Below, one piece after another: positions 8,249-17,130 of a stretch of DNA of 64,000 bases. Position numbers and translations under genes: made by a program. The number at the start of each line of letters is the position of its first letter. The first letter of the stretch is position 1. The notes beneath the pieces are model-generated. The model worked only from the letters and a program-made list of their open reading frames with translations. It was not told where the DNA came from and made no database searches. The DNA is from Pseudoduganella violaceinigra DSM 15887 (GTDB lineage: Bacteria > Pseudomonadota > Gammaproteobacteria > Burkholderiales > Burkholderiaceae_D). The stretch spans positions 186,001-250,000 of the forward strand of contig NZ_AUDI01000009.1 of assembly GCF_000425385.1 (NCBI RefSeq), in the 5' to 3' direction.

Positions 8249-9013
8249 ATGCTCCCAGCCATGAGGCTGTTGCTCACTGCCCTATTATTCCAGCTGGTCA
8301 TCCCCGCCTGGGCTTGCACCCTGCGCCTGGCGCCGGAAGAGTGGCCACCTTATTTTTATCACAACGACAAGGCCGTCCTGACCGGCGTCGACTACGATTT
8401 GCTGGTGGCCATCCTCAGCCACGCCGGCTGCGCCCTGCAGGTGGAAAAGGAAATGCCGCCTGCGCGGCGCAATGTATTGTTTCAACAAGGCAAGCTCGAC
8501 TTGCTGATGGCCGCTTCGCTGACCGAGGAAAGGCGCGGCTACGCCCGTTTCAGCCTGCCCTACCGGCAAGAGACGGTCGGCCTGTTCACCCTGCCGGAAA
8601 AGCTCGACAAATTTCGCCGCATCGACAGTTTCCAGGGCATCGTCGCCCAGCGCGTCAGCCTGCTGGCGCCGCGCCTGGGCTACTATGGCGACGATTACGA
8701 GCGCGCCCTGCCGCTGCTAAATGCCGAAGGGCGGCGCAGCACCTTCGGCACGTTCGAGCAGGGCATCAAGATGCTGGAAGCGGGGCGCGGCGACCTGATC
8801 ATGGGCGACGCCAACGCCCTGCGCCATATCGCCCGCGCGCAGAATGTGAAAATCGCGCCGCTGGCGTACATCCCCTACCGGGCGCCCGTCCACATCATGC
8901 TGAACGCCGCCAGCACCACGCAGGCGCAGCTGACGCGCATCAACCATGCCATTGCCCAGCTGGAGCAGAACGGCGCCCTGGCCGCCATCCGCGCCCGCTA
9001 CGGGGTCAATTGA
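8249..9013 (+). CDS. Periplasmic solute-binding protein, family 3 type
   Basis: A 254-residue (or 250-residue) protein of the amino-acid-type periplasmic binding fold: RLAPEEWPPYFYHND, LTGVDYDLLVAILSHAG, LDLLMAASLTEER, and the closing QNGALAAIRARYG helix. The signal peptide is cleaner if translation starts at the second ATG (8261, MRLLLTALLF); neither start has a strong ribosome site. No permease or ATPase gene is adjacent, so it may serve a distant transporter or act as a stand-alone sensor/receptor of the kind common in Oxalobacteraceae. Its stop abuts that of the convergent metallohydrolase gene without a spare base. Confidence 0.82.
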   Translation: MLPAMRLLLTALLFQLVIPAWACTLRLAPEEWPPYFYHNDKAVLTGVDYDLLVAILSHAGCALQVEKEMPPARRNVLFQQGKLDLLMAASLTEERRGYARFSLPYRQETVGLFTLPEKLDKFRRIDSFQGIVAQRVSLLAPRLGYYGDDYERALPLLNAEGRRSTFGTFEQGIKMLEAGRGDLIMGDANALRHIARAQNVKIAPLAYIPYRAPVHIMLNAASTTQAQLTRINHAIAQLEQNGALAAIRARYGVN

Positions 9014-9964
9014 TCACTGGCGAAATTCCGCATAGGCGGCCGGGATATTGATGCCCTTGTGTACCCAGTCGTAGATCGCATAGCCTTGGAAGGCGGGCAG
9101 GTCGGCGTGCGCCTGCGCCTGCTCCAGCGTCATGCCCTGCGCGTGGGCGTCCTGCACCGCCGCCTTCAGCGCGGCCAGGTAGTCCAGGTGCCATTTCATG
9201 TCCTGCTTGCCGATCACCGGACCGTGGCCCGGTACGATGCGCGCATCGGCCGGCAGGAAGTTGTACAGGCGGGTCAGCGTGTCCAGCGTGTCCTGCACAT
9301 GGCCATCGAGCAGCCATGGCAGCGAAGGCCGGCCCGCAATCACCGGATTACCGGTGAACGCCACTTTCGCCTGCGGGTCCCACACCACCAGGTCGCCGCC
9401 GGTCTGGCCGAAGCCGAAATCGATGATTTCCACCACCTTGCCGCCCAGGTCCAGCTGCATGCGGCCGTCCTTTTCCAGCAGCACGTCGCCGGTGCGCGGC
9501 TTGATCTTGTCGATGCCGCGGCCCTTGCCGAAGGCGCCTTCCATGAACTGCACGTCCTTGGCGAAGTTGGCGTCCACATAGGCTTTGGCTGCCGCGTGCT
9601 GGATCACGGTGGTCGACTTCGGCAGGTAGTAATTGCCGTAAGAGTGGTCGCCGTGGTAGCTGGTATTGACGGCGTAGCGGACCGCGCCGTGGCGCTTGGC
9701 CTCCGCCATCACCTGCTTGTGCAGGCGCTCGTTGATCATGGTATCGACCACCAGCACGCCCTTGCTGCCGGACAGGATGCCCGACGTGGTGGCGAGCGGC
9801 ACGCCGTCGGCGGCCCTGGCCGCGTCGGCCGGCACCATGGCATAGACGCCCTCGGCCAGCTTGTGCGTTTTCAGTTCGACCTTGTTGGCATCCCAGATCG
9901 GTTCCCCGGCCTGCGCCGCGCTGGCGGCCAGCAACAGCGCCGCACCCATTGTCTTGAAATTCAT
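9014..9964 (-). CDS. Exported metallo-beta-lactamase-fold protein with altered metal-ligand motifs
   Basis: A 316-residue protein with a signal peptide (residues 1-19, ending AQA) and a full MBL fold. The usual HxHxDH motif reads S102-Y-H104-G-D106-H107, so the first histidine is replaced. The usual GHT histidine is Q187 (FGFGQTGGD) and the usual bridging aspartate is N206 (FTGNP). H247 (VPGHGP) is kept. Of the seven usual ligands H104, D106, H107 and H247 remain, so a normal dinuclear zinc site is unlikely. A single-metal enzyme or a binding role is possible. AGGAGAGAAGC precedes the ATG. It diverges from a LysR gene 100 bp away, which probably controls it. Confidence 0.85.
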   Translation of the reverse strand: MNFKTMGAALLLAASAAQAGEPIWDANKVELKTHKLAEGVYAMVPADAARAADGVPLATTSGILSGSKGVLVVDTMINERLHKQVMAEAKRHGAVRYAVNTSYHGDHSYGNYYLPKSTTVIQHAAAKAYVDANFAKDVQFMEGAFGKGRGIDKIKPRTGDVLLEKDGRMQLDLGGKVVEIIDFGFGQTGGDLVVWDPQAKVAFTGNPVIAGRPSLPWLLDGHVQDTLDTLTRLYNFLPADARIVPGHGPVIGKQDMKWHLDYLAALKAAVQDAHAQGMTLEQAQAHADLPAFQGYAIYDWVHKGINIPAAYAEFRQ

Positions 9965-10064
9965 GCTTCTCTCCTGTGAAGGTTTTATACTGCCCTCATC
10001 TTAGGGGGCCGCCGCACTTGCGGGGGCCTCGCACCGAGCACACAGAATACTCCAGGAGAGAACA

Positions 10065-10961
10065 ATGCAGGACCGCTACGAAGACCTGCGGACGTTTGTG
10101 GCGGTGGTGGAGGCCGAGGGCTTCTCCGGCGCCGCCCTGCGCCTGGGTGTAGTCAAGTCGGCGGTGAGCCGGCGCATCAGCGAGCTGGAGGACCGCCTGG
10201 GTACGCAGCTGCTGGTGCGCTCGACGCGCAGCATGAGCGTGACCGAGGCCGGCGCCACGCTGTATGAGCGCGCCCTGCGTTTGCTGGAAGACCTGCACGA
10301 TGCCGAGACGGAGGTCGCTTCCGGCAGCAGCGCCCTGCGCGGCAAGCTGCGCGTGGCCGGACCGATGTCCTTTGGCGTCATGTGCCTGGCGCCCCTGGCG
10401 GCCGAATTCGCCGACCAGCATCCGGACCTGGCGGTGGAGCTGGACCTGAACGACCGCATCGTCAATATCGTCAATGAAGGCTTCGACCTGGCGATCCGCA
10501 TTTCGCGCCTGAAGGACTCCAGCCTGGTGGCGCGCAGCATCGCTTCGGTCGAACATACCCTGTGCGCCAGCCCGGCCTACCTGGCGGCGCACGGCGTGCC
10601 GCGCATGCCGCACGACCTGCTGGCGCACCGGGGCCTGGCCTACAGCAACCTGGAAGAGAGCGCATACTGGTCCTTTTGCGATCCCGCCGGCGGTCCGGCT
10701 TTCAGCGTGGAGGTGCGCTCGCCGTTCCGTGTCAATAACGGCGCGGCGCTGCGCGAGGCCGCCATCCAGGGCCACGGCATCGCCTACCTGCCCCACTTCA
10801 TCGTGGCGCAAGCCATCGCACGCGGCGAACTGCGGCCCTTGCTGGAGGACTGGCGCAAGCCTTCGGTGGAGGTGTACGCCGTCTATCCGACGCGGCGCAA
10901 CCTCCCCTTGCGGGTACGCGCCTTCATCGACTTCCTGATGGCGCGCTGCACGGCGCGCTAG
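10065..10961 (+). CDS. LysR-family transcriptional regulator
   Basis: A 298-residue LysR protein. The N-terminal winged helix-turn-helix spans about residues 1-62 (FVAVVEAEGFSGAALRLG, SAVSRRISELEDRLGTQLL) and the effector domain fills the rest (FDLAIRISRLKDSSLVARSI, GHGIAYLPHFIV), close to the CrgA-like subgroup. CCAGGAGAGAAC precedes the ATG. It is divergent from the MBL-fold gene, the usual arrangement for a LysR regulator and its target. Its TAG stop shares the four bases CTAG (10958-10961) with the stop of the convergent LNS2 gene. Confidence 0.9.
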   Translation: MQDRYEDLRTFVAVVEAEGFSGAALRLGVVKSAVSRRISELEDRLGTQLLVRSTRSMSVTEAGATLYERALRLLEDLHDAETEVASGSSALRGKLRVAGPMSFGVMCLAPLAAEFADQHPDLAVELDLNDRIVNIVNEGFDLAIRISRLKDSSLVARSIASVEHTLCASPAYLAAHGVPRMPHDLLAHRGLAYSNLEESAYWSFCDPAGGPAFSVEVRSPFRVNNGAALREAAIQGHGIAYLPHFIVAQAIARGELRPLLEDWRKPSVEVYAVYPTRRNLPLRVRAFIDFLMARCTAR

Positions 10962-11938
10962 CGGCGGCAGCTGGCGGCAGGCGTCGGCTCGACCACGAAG
11001 CTGAAATGGGCGGTATAGTCGCCCTGGATGGCCTGCGTGCCGGACGCGCCGGCATTCGGACCGATGATGTAGGTTTGCGCTTTGGGGATGCCGCCGTCGG
11101 CATACGCGGCGATATCCGTCGTCGCGTTGCCGTAGGCGCGCACGATATTCAGGCCGACCGTGTTGCGCAGGTAGCGCACATAGTCGGTCTTGAACTGCTG
11201 CGTATCCGGCGGAATCGGGCCGCCGCCATACGGGTTCGAATGGTAATGCCATTGGCCCATGCCCTGGATCTTCAGCCACTCCAGGCCGTCCTTGGTCACC
11301 CAGTACGGGCGCCCGGTCAGGAAGATCACCTGGTAGCCCTTCCTGCGATAGGCGTCCACCACTTGCGGTGCATACGAATACGGCGTCGCCGTCTTCACGC
11401 CAACATAGTCCGCGTAAGCCTCGAAGTCGTTGATCGTCAGCGTGCCGTCGATGTCGAACAGCACCGCATCGCGGTTCGGGTCGACCACGCTCAGGTAGCC
11501 GTTGGTGGCGCTCAGGTCGCCTTCCACCACAAAGCGCACCACATAGTCGCCAACCGGGCGCACGCCAAGCGGCACATTGATCTTGCCGTCGCTGTCGGTG
11601 ATGAAGCTGCCCAGATACTGCCACTGCGCCATGCCGCTGCCGTACAGGTAGGCATGCACGCGCTCTCCTTCCAGGTCCTTGTGCAGCAGCGCGTCGTAAT
11701 CGAATTTGCCGGTGATCGCGGCCGCCTGCCCCGCTTTCACAATGACGTCGTGCGCCATATGCCACGGTTTGTACAGGCCGGCCAGGATGGTGTTGCCGAA
11801 ATGGCTGAAGGCCTTGCGCGCGGGGCCGGAAAGGGCGGGCGGATTGGCCGCCGTCACGTAGTCCGGGCAAGCCGCCGTGGCAGGCAGGGTGGAAAGGGTG
11901 CACGCGAACATAAGGGCGCGGCTAAGGGATCCTGGCAT
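10958..11938 (-). CDS. Exported LNS2/lipin-type HAD phosphatase (predicted phosphatidate phosphatase)
   Basis: A 326-residue protein with a signal peptide (about residues 1-22, ending ATAAC). A beta-rich N-terminal region (about 75-150, GERVHAYLYGSG, LGVRPVGDYVVRF) leads into an LNS2 HAD domain with the catalytic motif VLFDIDGTLTINDFEAY, then IFLTGRPYW and GNATTDIAAYADGGI. In lipins and PITPs the DxDGT-bearing LNS2 domain acts on or binds phosphatidic acid. The start is set at 11938 because CAGGAG lies just upstream; a longer reading exists but has no such signal. It diverges from a secreted PI-PLC-like gene, so both may work on phospholipid head groups outside the cytoplasm. Confidence 0.82.
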   Translation of the reverse strand: MPGSLSRALMFACTLSTLPATAACPDYVTAANPPALSGPARKAFSHFGNTILAGLYKPWHMAHDVIVKAGQAAAITGKFDYDALLHKDLEGERVHAYLYGSGMAQWQYLGSFITDSDGKINVPLGVRPVGDYVVRFVVEGDLSATNGYLSVVDPNRDAVLFDIDGTLTINDFEAYADYVGVKTATPYSYAPQVVDAYRRKGYQVIFLTGRPYWVTKDGLEWLKIQGMGQWHYHSNPYGGGPIPPDTQQFKTDYVRYLRNTVGLNIVRAYGNATTDIAAYADGGIPKAQTYIIGPNAGASGTQAIQGDYTAHFSFVVEPTPAASCRR

Positions 11939-12125
11939 GTTTAAGCTCCTGTAAATAGTCCAGCGGTGAACGATCCGTTCGGGACGGCGAACCGGCCAAG
12001 CTAGCAACTCTTTGCTACAAGTAAATGACCGCACGAGCCAAAATCTTAGAGGCATGCCTCCAGCGCGCAGCCGCCATTCCTGGGGTAAGTTGGCGTGTTT
12101 CGAAGCACCCATTTCTGGAGGCAGA

Positions 12126-14255
12126 ATGAAACTGTCTGGCGTCGTCCTTTCTCTCCTGCTTGGGATGCAGGCCGCGCAGGCTGCGGACCTGGGCCTTGGC
12201 ATCCGCACGCAATACGATGTGGCGATGGATACGCCCCTCAACCGCATCCAGGTGCTGGGCGCGCACAACGCGTGGAACGACAGCGGCGCCACCTGGGCCA
12301 ACCAGCGCTGGCCGATGAACCAGCTGCTCAATGTCGGCATCCGCAACGTCGACCTCGACCTGCACATGGATAACGGCGAAGTGAAGTTGTGCCACCAGGA
12401 TTGCCGCGCCATCTACGGCGCAGCGGACAATTACCCCAACGAGCTGTGGAAGATACGCACCTGGCTTGATGCCAACCCGAAGGCCATCGTCTTTGTCGAC
12501 CTGGAAGACCGCGCCGACAACCAGCCCGGCGTGGTCAATCCCCTGCTCTCCGTGTTCGGCGCGCTGCTGTACAAACCTTCCGACAAGCCGGCCGGGCGCT
12601 GGGAATCGCCGCGCGAAATGATCGCGCGCGGCAAGCGCGTGATCGTCAAATCCGCCAACAACACCTACGACGGCGCCGTGGTCTGGCAAGGGCCGCTGTT
12701 CGCCACCGGCGCTGCCGGCGGCTGGAACAGCCGGCAGGTCAAATTCGTCAACCCCGCCAACTGCACCGTGGACGGCCTGCCCATGGACCAGGACAAGATC
12801 TACGCCGTGTCCGACTCCAAGCTGGGCAAGGATGTGCTGCCCGACTCCTGGGTCGACGAAACCGGCACCATCGACGCCTCCAATATTCCCGCCCTGATGC
12901 GCTGCGGCGTGGACAACGTCGATGCCGACCGCTGGGATGAGGGCATGATCGCCGCCGCCATCTGGTCCTGGGCGGACGGCGAGCCAAACGGCGGCGCCGG
13001 GGAAAACTGCGCGCAGCTACGCAGCGACGGACGCTGGAACGACGCCGCCTGTGCCGCGCCGCTGCGCTTCGCCTGCCAGAACCGCTCGCAGCCCGACGAC
13101 TGGCGCGTGACGGCGGCGGCCGGTCCATGGCAAGGCGGCAAACAGGCCTGCGCCGCGGCGTTCGGCGGCGGCTTCGCCTTTTCCGTTCCCGCCAACGCCT
13201 ATATGAACGAGCGGCTGCGGATAGCGTCCGGCGCGATGCCGGTATGGCTCAACTACTCCGACCAGGCGGAAGAAGGCAAATGGGAAAAGTATGACGATGC
13301 CCCGGCGCGCTGGGACACCGGCGCCTATGGCAACAACGAAGACCGCGTCCAGACTCTGCGCCTGCCCGGCGCCGGCGCGGTGCGCGTGAATATCGGCGGC
13401 GCGCTGGGCGCGGGCGACGTCCTGCGCATCTACGACAGCAACCGCCGCCTGCTGCAGGCATTCAGCGGCAACCTGGCGCATATGCTGGTGGTGGCCGACA
13501 ACGCCGTCATCGCGCAGCTGGTGAGCGACGGCGCCGGCACGGCCGCCGGCGCCAGCGTTTCCATCGAAGCGCTGGCCACCTCATGGCGCAGCGGCCCTTA
13601 CGGCAATAACGAGGACCGCTCGCAATGGCTGACCGTGCCCGGCGCCGCCGCCCTCAAGGTGTATGTCAACGGCAGCACCGACGCCAACCGCGATTTCATC
13701 CAGGTGTACGACCGCAATGGCGCCCTGGTGAAAACCCTGTCCGGCGCCATCGCGGCCAGTTTCATGGTCAGCGGCGACAGCGCCCGGATCCGCCTGACCT
13801 CCGACGCATCGGTTACAGGAGCCGGCGTGACGGCCAGCGTCAAGCCGGGGGCCGCCTATTCCTTCCGCAAGCTGGTGGACGGGCGCGGCAAGTGCATGGA
13901 CATCGAAGGCAACAATATGTCGAACGGCACCCCGGTACACCACTGGAGCTGCCAGGGCCAGGCGACGCAGCTGTGGTACCAGGACCCGGACGGACTACTG
14001 CGCAGCAAGAACAATCCCGATAAATGCGTGGACGTCTATGCCTTCGGCACCGGCAACGGTTCAAAACTGGTGATTTGGGATTGCAACGACCAGGCCAACC
14101 AGCGCTTCGCCTGGTACGGCCAGACCCTGCGGCCTTCCCACGCGCCCGGCAAGGCGGTGGACGTGAAGGATGCCTGGTGGGGTTCGTTCGACGGCCAGGA
14201 CCTGCACTTGTGGGACTTCCAGGAAAGCTGGGGCCAGACCTGGCACTGGGAATGA
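12126..14255 (+). CDS. Secreted PI-PLC-like phosphodiesterase with C-type-lectin-like, twin CUB/PPC-like and ricin-B modules
   Basis: A 709-residue multidomain protein. The signal peptide is residues 1-19 (ending AQA). The PI-PLC X-like domain (about 25-270) has the catalytic-type histidines H47 (VLGAHNAWND) and H90 (VKLCHQDC). A C-type-lectin-like signature follows at about 277-320 (WSWADGEPNGG, DGRWNDAACA, FACQNR). Two repeated beta-sandwich modules start at about 397 and 488, each opening with YGNNEDR and containing DxLRIYDxN or DFIQVYDRN. A ricin-B lectin domain with three QxW-type units runs from about 578 to the end (GKCMDIEGNNMSNG, DKCVDVYAFGTGNG, GKAVDVKDAWWG). TCTGGAGGCAGA precedes the chosen ATG. 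The lectin parts suggest targeting to glycans on cells or polymers. Confidence 0.85.
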   Translation: MKLSGVVLSLLLGMQAAQAADLGLGIRTQYDVAMDTPLNRIQVLGAHNAWNDSGATWANQRWPMNQLLNVGIRNVDLDLHMDNGEVKLCHQDCRAIYGAADNYPNELWKIRTWLDANPKAIVFVDLEDRADNQPGVVNPLLSVFGALLYKPSDKPAGRWESPREMIARGKRVIVKSANNTYDGAVVWQGPLFATGAAGGWNSRQVKFVNPANCTVDGLPMDQDKIYAVSDSKLGKDVLPDSWVDETGTIDASNIPALMRCGVDNVDADRWDEGMIAAAIWSWADGEPNGGAGENCAQLRSDGRWNDAACAAPLRFACQNRSQPDDWRVTAAAGPWQGGKQACAAAFGGGFAFSVPANAYMNERLRIASGAMPVWLNYSDQAEEGKWEKYDDAPARWDTGAYGNNEDRVQTLRLPGAGAVRVNIGGALGAGDVLRIYDSNRRLLQAFSGNLAHMLVVADNAVIAQLVSDGAGTAAGASVSIEALATSWRSGPYGNNEDRSQWLTVPGAAALKVYVNGSTDANRDFIQVYDRNGALVKTLSGAIAASFMVSGDSARIRLTSDASVTGAGVTASVKPGAAYSFRKLVDGRGKCMDIEGNNMSNGTPVHHWSCQGQATQLWYQDPDGLLRSKNNPDKCVDVYAFGTGNGSKLVIWDCNDQANQRFAWYGQTLRPSHAPGKAVDVKDAWWGSFDGQDLHLWDFQESWGQTWHWE

Positions 14256-14277
14256 AGGCGCGGCCCCGGGCCGGGCC

Positions 14278-14652
14278 TTATTTCAGCACATAGCTGGCCA
14301 GGACGGCCTGCACCTCATAGCTCAGGCGCTTGTTGAATTTTTGCGCGAAAGGCTCGGCGGTGCTGGAGATCCAGATCTTCAGGTCCGCATCCAGGTCCAG
14401 CGGGCCGCCGGTCTCGATGCTGAAGTGCGTCACGCTCTTGTAGGGAATCGAATGGAATTCCATCTTGGTTCCCGTGATGCCCTGCTTGTTCACCACCACC
14501 AGGCGCTTGTCGGTGAAGACGAAATAATCGCGGATCAGCTGGTAGGCATGTTCGACGCGCTCATTCGGCGCCAGCACCTTGCCGAATTCCTCGCTGATCT
14601 CGTCGTTGTCGATCTTGGACGCATTGCCCAGAATGCCGCTGAAAAGTCCCAC
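14278..14652 (-). CDS. Bacterial PH-domain protein (bPH_1 / DUF1696 type)
   Basis: A 124-residue cytoplasmic protein that is essentially one bacterial pleckstrin-homology-like domain: APNERVEHAYQLIRDYFVFTDKRLVVVNKQG, then SIPYKSVTHFSIETGG and DLDADLKIWI, ending in the C-terminal helix. The family is widespread and of undefined function. GAGC ahead of the ATG (AAGGAGCTTTCACGGTG) is a good ribosome site. It lies 36 bp downstream of nothing else on its strand except the EAL gene, which is transcribed away from it on the same strand and ends at 14689 only after starting upstream; co-transcription from the EAL gene is possible. Confidence 0.8.
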   Translation of the reverse strand: MGLFSGILGNASKIDNDEISEEFGKVLAPNERVEHAYQLIRDYFVFTDKRLVVVNKQGITGTKMEFHSIPYKSVTHFSIETGGPLDLDADLKIWISSTAEPFAQKFNKRLSYEVQAVLASYVLK

Positions 14653-14688
14653 CGTGAAAGCTCCTTGGATATGAGGCCGGCCAGTCTA

Positions 14689-16782
14689 TCAGGCCGCGCC
14701 GACGATCGTCATTTCATTACGGTCCAGCAGGTAGGCGCGCACCGCGTAGCCGGCCAGCGGACGGGCGAAGTAGTAGCCTTGCAGCAGGTCGCAGCCCAGA
14801 CGGCGCAGCTGCGCCGCCTGCACGGAATCTTCCACCCCTTCGGCGACGATTTCGAGGCCGAGGTTGCGCGCCAGGCCGACGGCGGTGGCGCAGATCTCCA
14901 GGTCCTTCTCGCTCTGGCCGATATCGCGCACAAAGCTGCGATCGAGCTTGAAGGAATGCACCGGCAGCATCTTCAGGTAGCCGAGCGACGAGTAGCCGGT
15001 GCCGAAGTCGTCGATCGACAGGCGCACACCCAGGCTGCGCAAGGATTCCAGTCTTTCGATGGAGCGCTGCGGGTCCTGCATCAGGACCGACTCGGTGATT
15101 TCCAGCTCAAGATCCTCGCCGCGCAGGCCGGCGCGTTCCAGCGCCTGCTGTACGGTTTCGTCCAGGTCGGACAGCAGCAGCTGCTGCGCCGACAGGTTCA
15201 CCGCCACGCGGAAATCGTCGAAGCCCATGGCGCGCCAATCGGCCAGCTGCTGGCAGGCGCTGTCGATCACCCACGAGCCGATGGCGGCAATGGCGCCGGA
15301 TTCCTCCGCCAGTGGAATGAATTTGTCCGGCATGATGACGCCCAACGCCGGATGCTGCCAGCGGATCAGCGCTTCCACACCCAGCACGCGCTCGGTGACG
15401 GCGCAAACCTGCGGCTGGTAGTGCAGGAAGAACTGGCCGTTTTCGAGCGCTTCATTGAGCTCGTTCTCCAGGCCGATGCGCTCGCTCAGCGACTGCTGCA
15501 GCGTAGGATGGAAGATGCGCAGGTTGCCCGGCCCGGCGTCGCGCGCCTCGTGCAGCGCCAGCCCGGCCGAGGCCAGCAAATCTTCCGCCGACAGGGCGTG
15601 GTCGGGATAAAGCGCCACGCCGGCGCTGAACGTCATGTTCAACTCCGTGCCTTCGATGGTGATCGGCGGCTTGATCGCTGCCAGCACACCCTCCACTTCG
15701 CGTTCGATGCCGGCCCAGGTCTTGTGGCCGGCGATGCCGACCACGAAACGGGCGCTGCCCAGGCGCGCCACCAGGCGGCGCCGGCCGCAGTGGGCGCGCA
15801 GGCGCTGCGCCACCTCGACCAGCACCTGGTTGCCGGCCTCGTGGCCGCGCGTACCGTTGATGATGGCCAGGCGGTCCAGGTCCAGCAGCAGCACGCCCAT
15901 GCGGGTCAGGCTCGATTCGCTCCACAGGAACATGGCGCGCAGCTTTTCCAGCGCGCCCGCGCGGTTGGGCAGGCGGGTCAGCGCATCATTGGTCAAGGCA
16001 TGTTCGAAGCGGCGGCTGGACAGCCTGTGGCTCTCCACTTCACGCTGCAGCGCCGCGCTGATGCGGATTTTCTCGGTCAGGCGCTGGGTCGTTTCGCGCC
16101 GCACCAGCAGCAGGTAGGAGGCGGCCAGGAACAGGAAACCGAAGCCGCTCACATACGGCAGGCGCAGTAAACCCGTATCGGTGGCGCCGCCCAGCGCCGT
16201 GGTGACCGTAATCAGCGCCATCGACACCCAGACCAGGCGGTTCGAGAAGCGGGCGCGCTGGCGCCGGGCGCGGACGCAGAAGACCACGCCGAACACCGCG
16301 GCACCGACCGTCAGCAGGCGGTTGACGGCATAGGCCGGGGTCGTCGTACCGGACAGCAGGAAGGCAGGCTCGCCCCATGCCAGTTGCACGGGCGCGTCGC
16401 TGGCCAGCGCGGCAAAGCGGTAGCCGAAGGGCGAGACCAGGTTGTCGACCACCAGCAGCGCCGAAATGCAGGCAACCCCGTAAGCGAGGCGGAAGGCGAG
16501 CTTGCGCTTATCCAGGGCGGCGACCAGGTACCAGATCTGCGGCACCAGCAACAGCGAGAAGAAATTGGCCCACTTGTGGGCCGAGATGGCCTGCGCCAGG
16601 CCAGGCGCGAGCAACTGCAGCACGTTCGCGTACTGGAAGCCGGCGAACGTCAGGCAGATCACAGCGAAAGTCCAGCATGCCCGCTCATAGGAGCTGTTGC
16701 GCGCCAGCAGGCCCGCGTGGAATGCAGACATTGCTAGCGCTCCCACGGAGATCAGGTAGAGCGAAGCAATGGGTGTAGCCAT
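14689..16782 (-). CDS. Membrane-bound EAL c-di-GMP phosphodiesterase with degenerate GGDEF domain
   Basis: A 697-residue protein. The first 230 residues or so contain about seven membrane helices of a sensory type. The GGDEF domain (about 260-425) keeps its frame (NDALTRLPNRAG, LLLDLDRLAIINGTRGHEAGN), but the signature itself reads GSARF, so cyclase activity is not expected. The EAL domain (about 440-690) has the active motifs GVEALIRWQHP, NLSAQQL, EITESVLMQ, DDFGTGYSSLGYLK and VAEGVED. It should therefore hydrolyse c-di-GMP, perhaps with the dead GGDEF as a regulatory GTP site. Its start is about 200 bp from the pirin relic. A second c-di-GMP phosphodiesterase (HD-GYP) lies at 43770-45059. 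Confidence 0.9.
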   Translation of the reverse strand: MATPIASLYLISVGALAMSAFHAGLLARNSSYERACWTFAVICLTFAGFQYANVLQLLAPGLAQAISAHKWANFFSLLLVPQIWYLVAALDKRKLAFRLAYGVACISALLVVDNLVSPFGYRFAALASDAPVQLAWGEPAFLLSGTTTPAYAVNRLLTVGAAVFGVVFCVRARRQRARFSNRLVWVSMALITVTTALGGATDTGLLRLPYVSGFGFLFLAASYLLLVRRETTQRLTEKIRISAALQREVESHRLSSRRFEHALTNDALTRLPNRAGALEKLRAMFLWSESSLTRMGVLLLDLDRLAIINGTRGHEAGNQVLVEVAQRLRAHCGRRRLVARLGSARFVVGIAGHKTWAGIEREVEGVLAAIKPPITIEGTELNMTFSAGVALYPDHALSAEDLLASAGLALHEARDAGPGNLRIFHPTLQQSLSERIGLENELNEALENGQFFLHYQPQVCAVTERVLGVEALIRWQHPALGVIMPDKFIPLAEESGAIAAIGSWVIDSACQQLADWRAMGFDDFRVAVNLSAQQLLLSDLDETVQQALERAGLRGEDLELEITESVLMQDPQRSIERLESLRSLGVRLSIDDFGTGYSSLGYLKMLPVHSFKLDRSFVRDIGQSEKDLEICATAVGLARNLGLEIVAEGVEDSVQAAQLRRLGCDLLQGYYFARPLAGYAVRAYLLDRNEMTIVGAA

Positions 16783-16983
16783 CTAGTCCTCGTAAGTTGA
16801 CAAAACTCGTTATTTTATTACAAACGCGGAAAAGCTCCATCGTTCTTCTCATGGAACGCTGATGGCCGATTTTTCGTCTATCCCGGACGCCCCGCCTGGC
16901 AGATACTGAATTGCTACTTATACCAAGTCTACAGCATGAGATCCAGTTAAAAAGTGTCATCGCTGTCCACTACGGTACGAGCA

Positions 16984-17130
16984 TGGGGTCGGCTGAGCGG
17001 GCAAGCGATCGGCGAACCGATCATCGGCCATGGCCCGTTCGTCATGAACGCGGAAGGCGAAATCGAACAGGCATTCCAGGATTTCACGCGCGGCAAATTC
17101 GGCCGCATTTGGACCGCCAGCTGCTGGTGA
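16984..17130 (+). pseudogene. Pirin C-terminal fragment
   Basis: From W at 16984 the frame reads WGRLSGQAIGEPIIGHGP and FVMNAEGEIEQAFQDF, which is the conserved end of a pirin-family protein (cupin fold). No pirin N-terminus, start codon or ribosome site precedes it. After KFGRI the sequence runs directly into an isochorismatase hydrolase in another frame, and the pirin frame ends at TGA 17128-17130. Only about 45 of roughly 290 codons remain. Confidence 0.8.
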
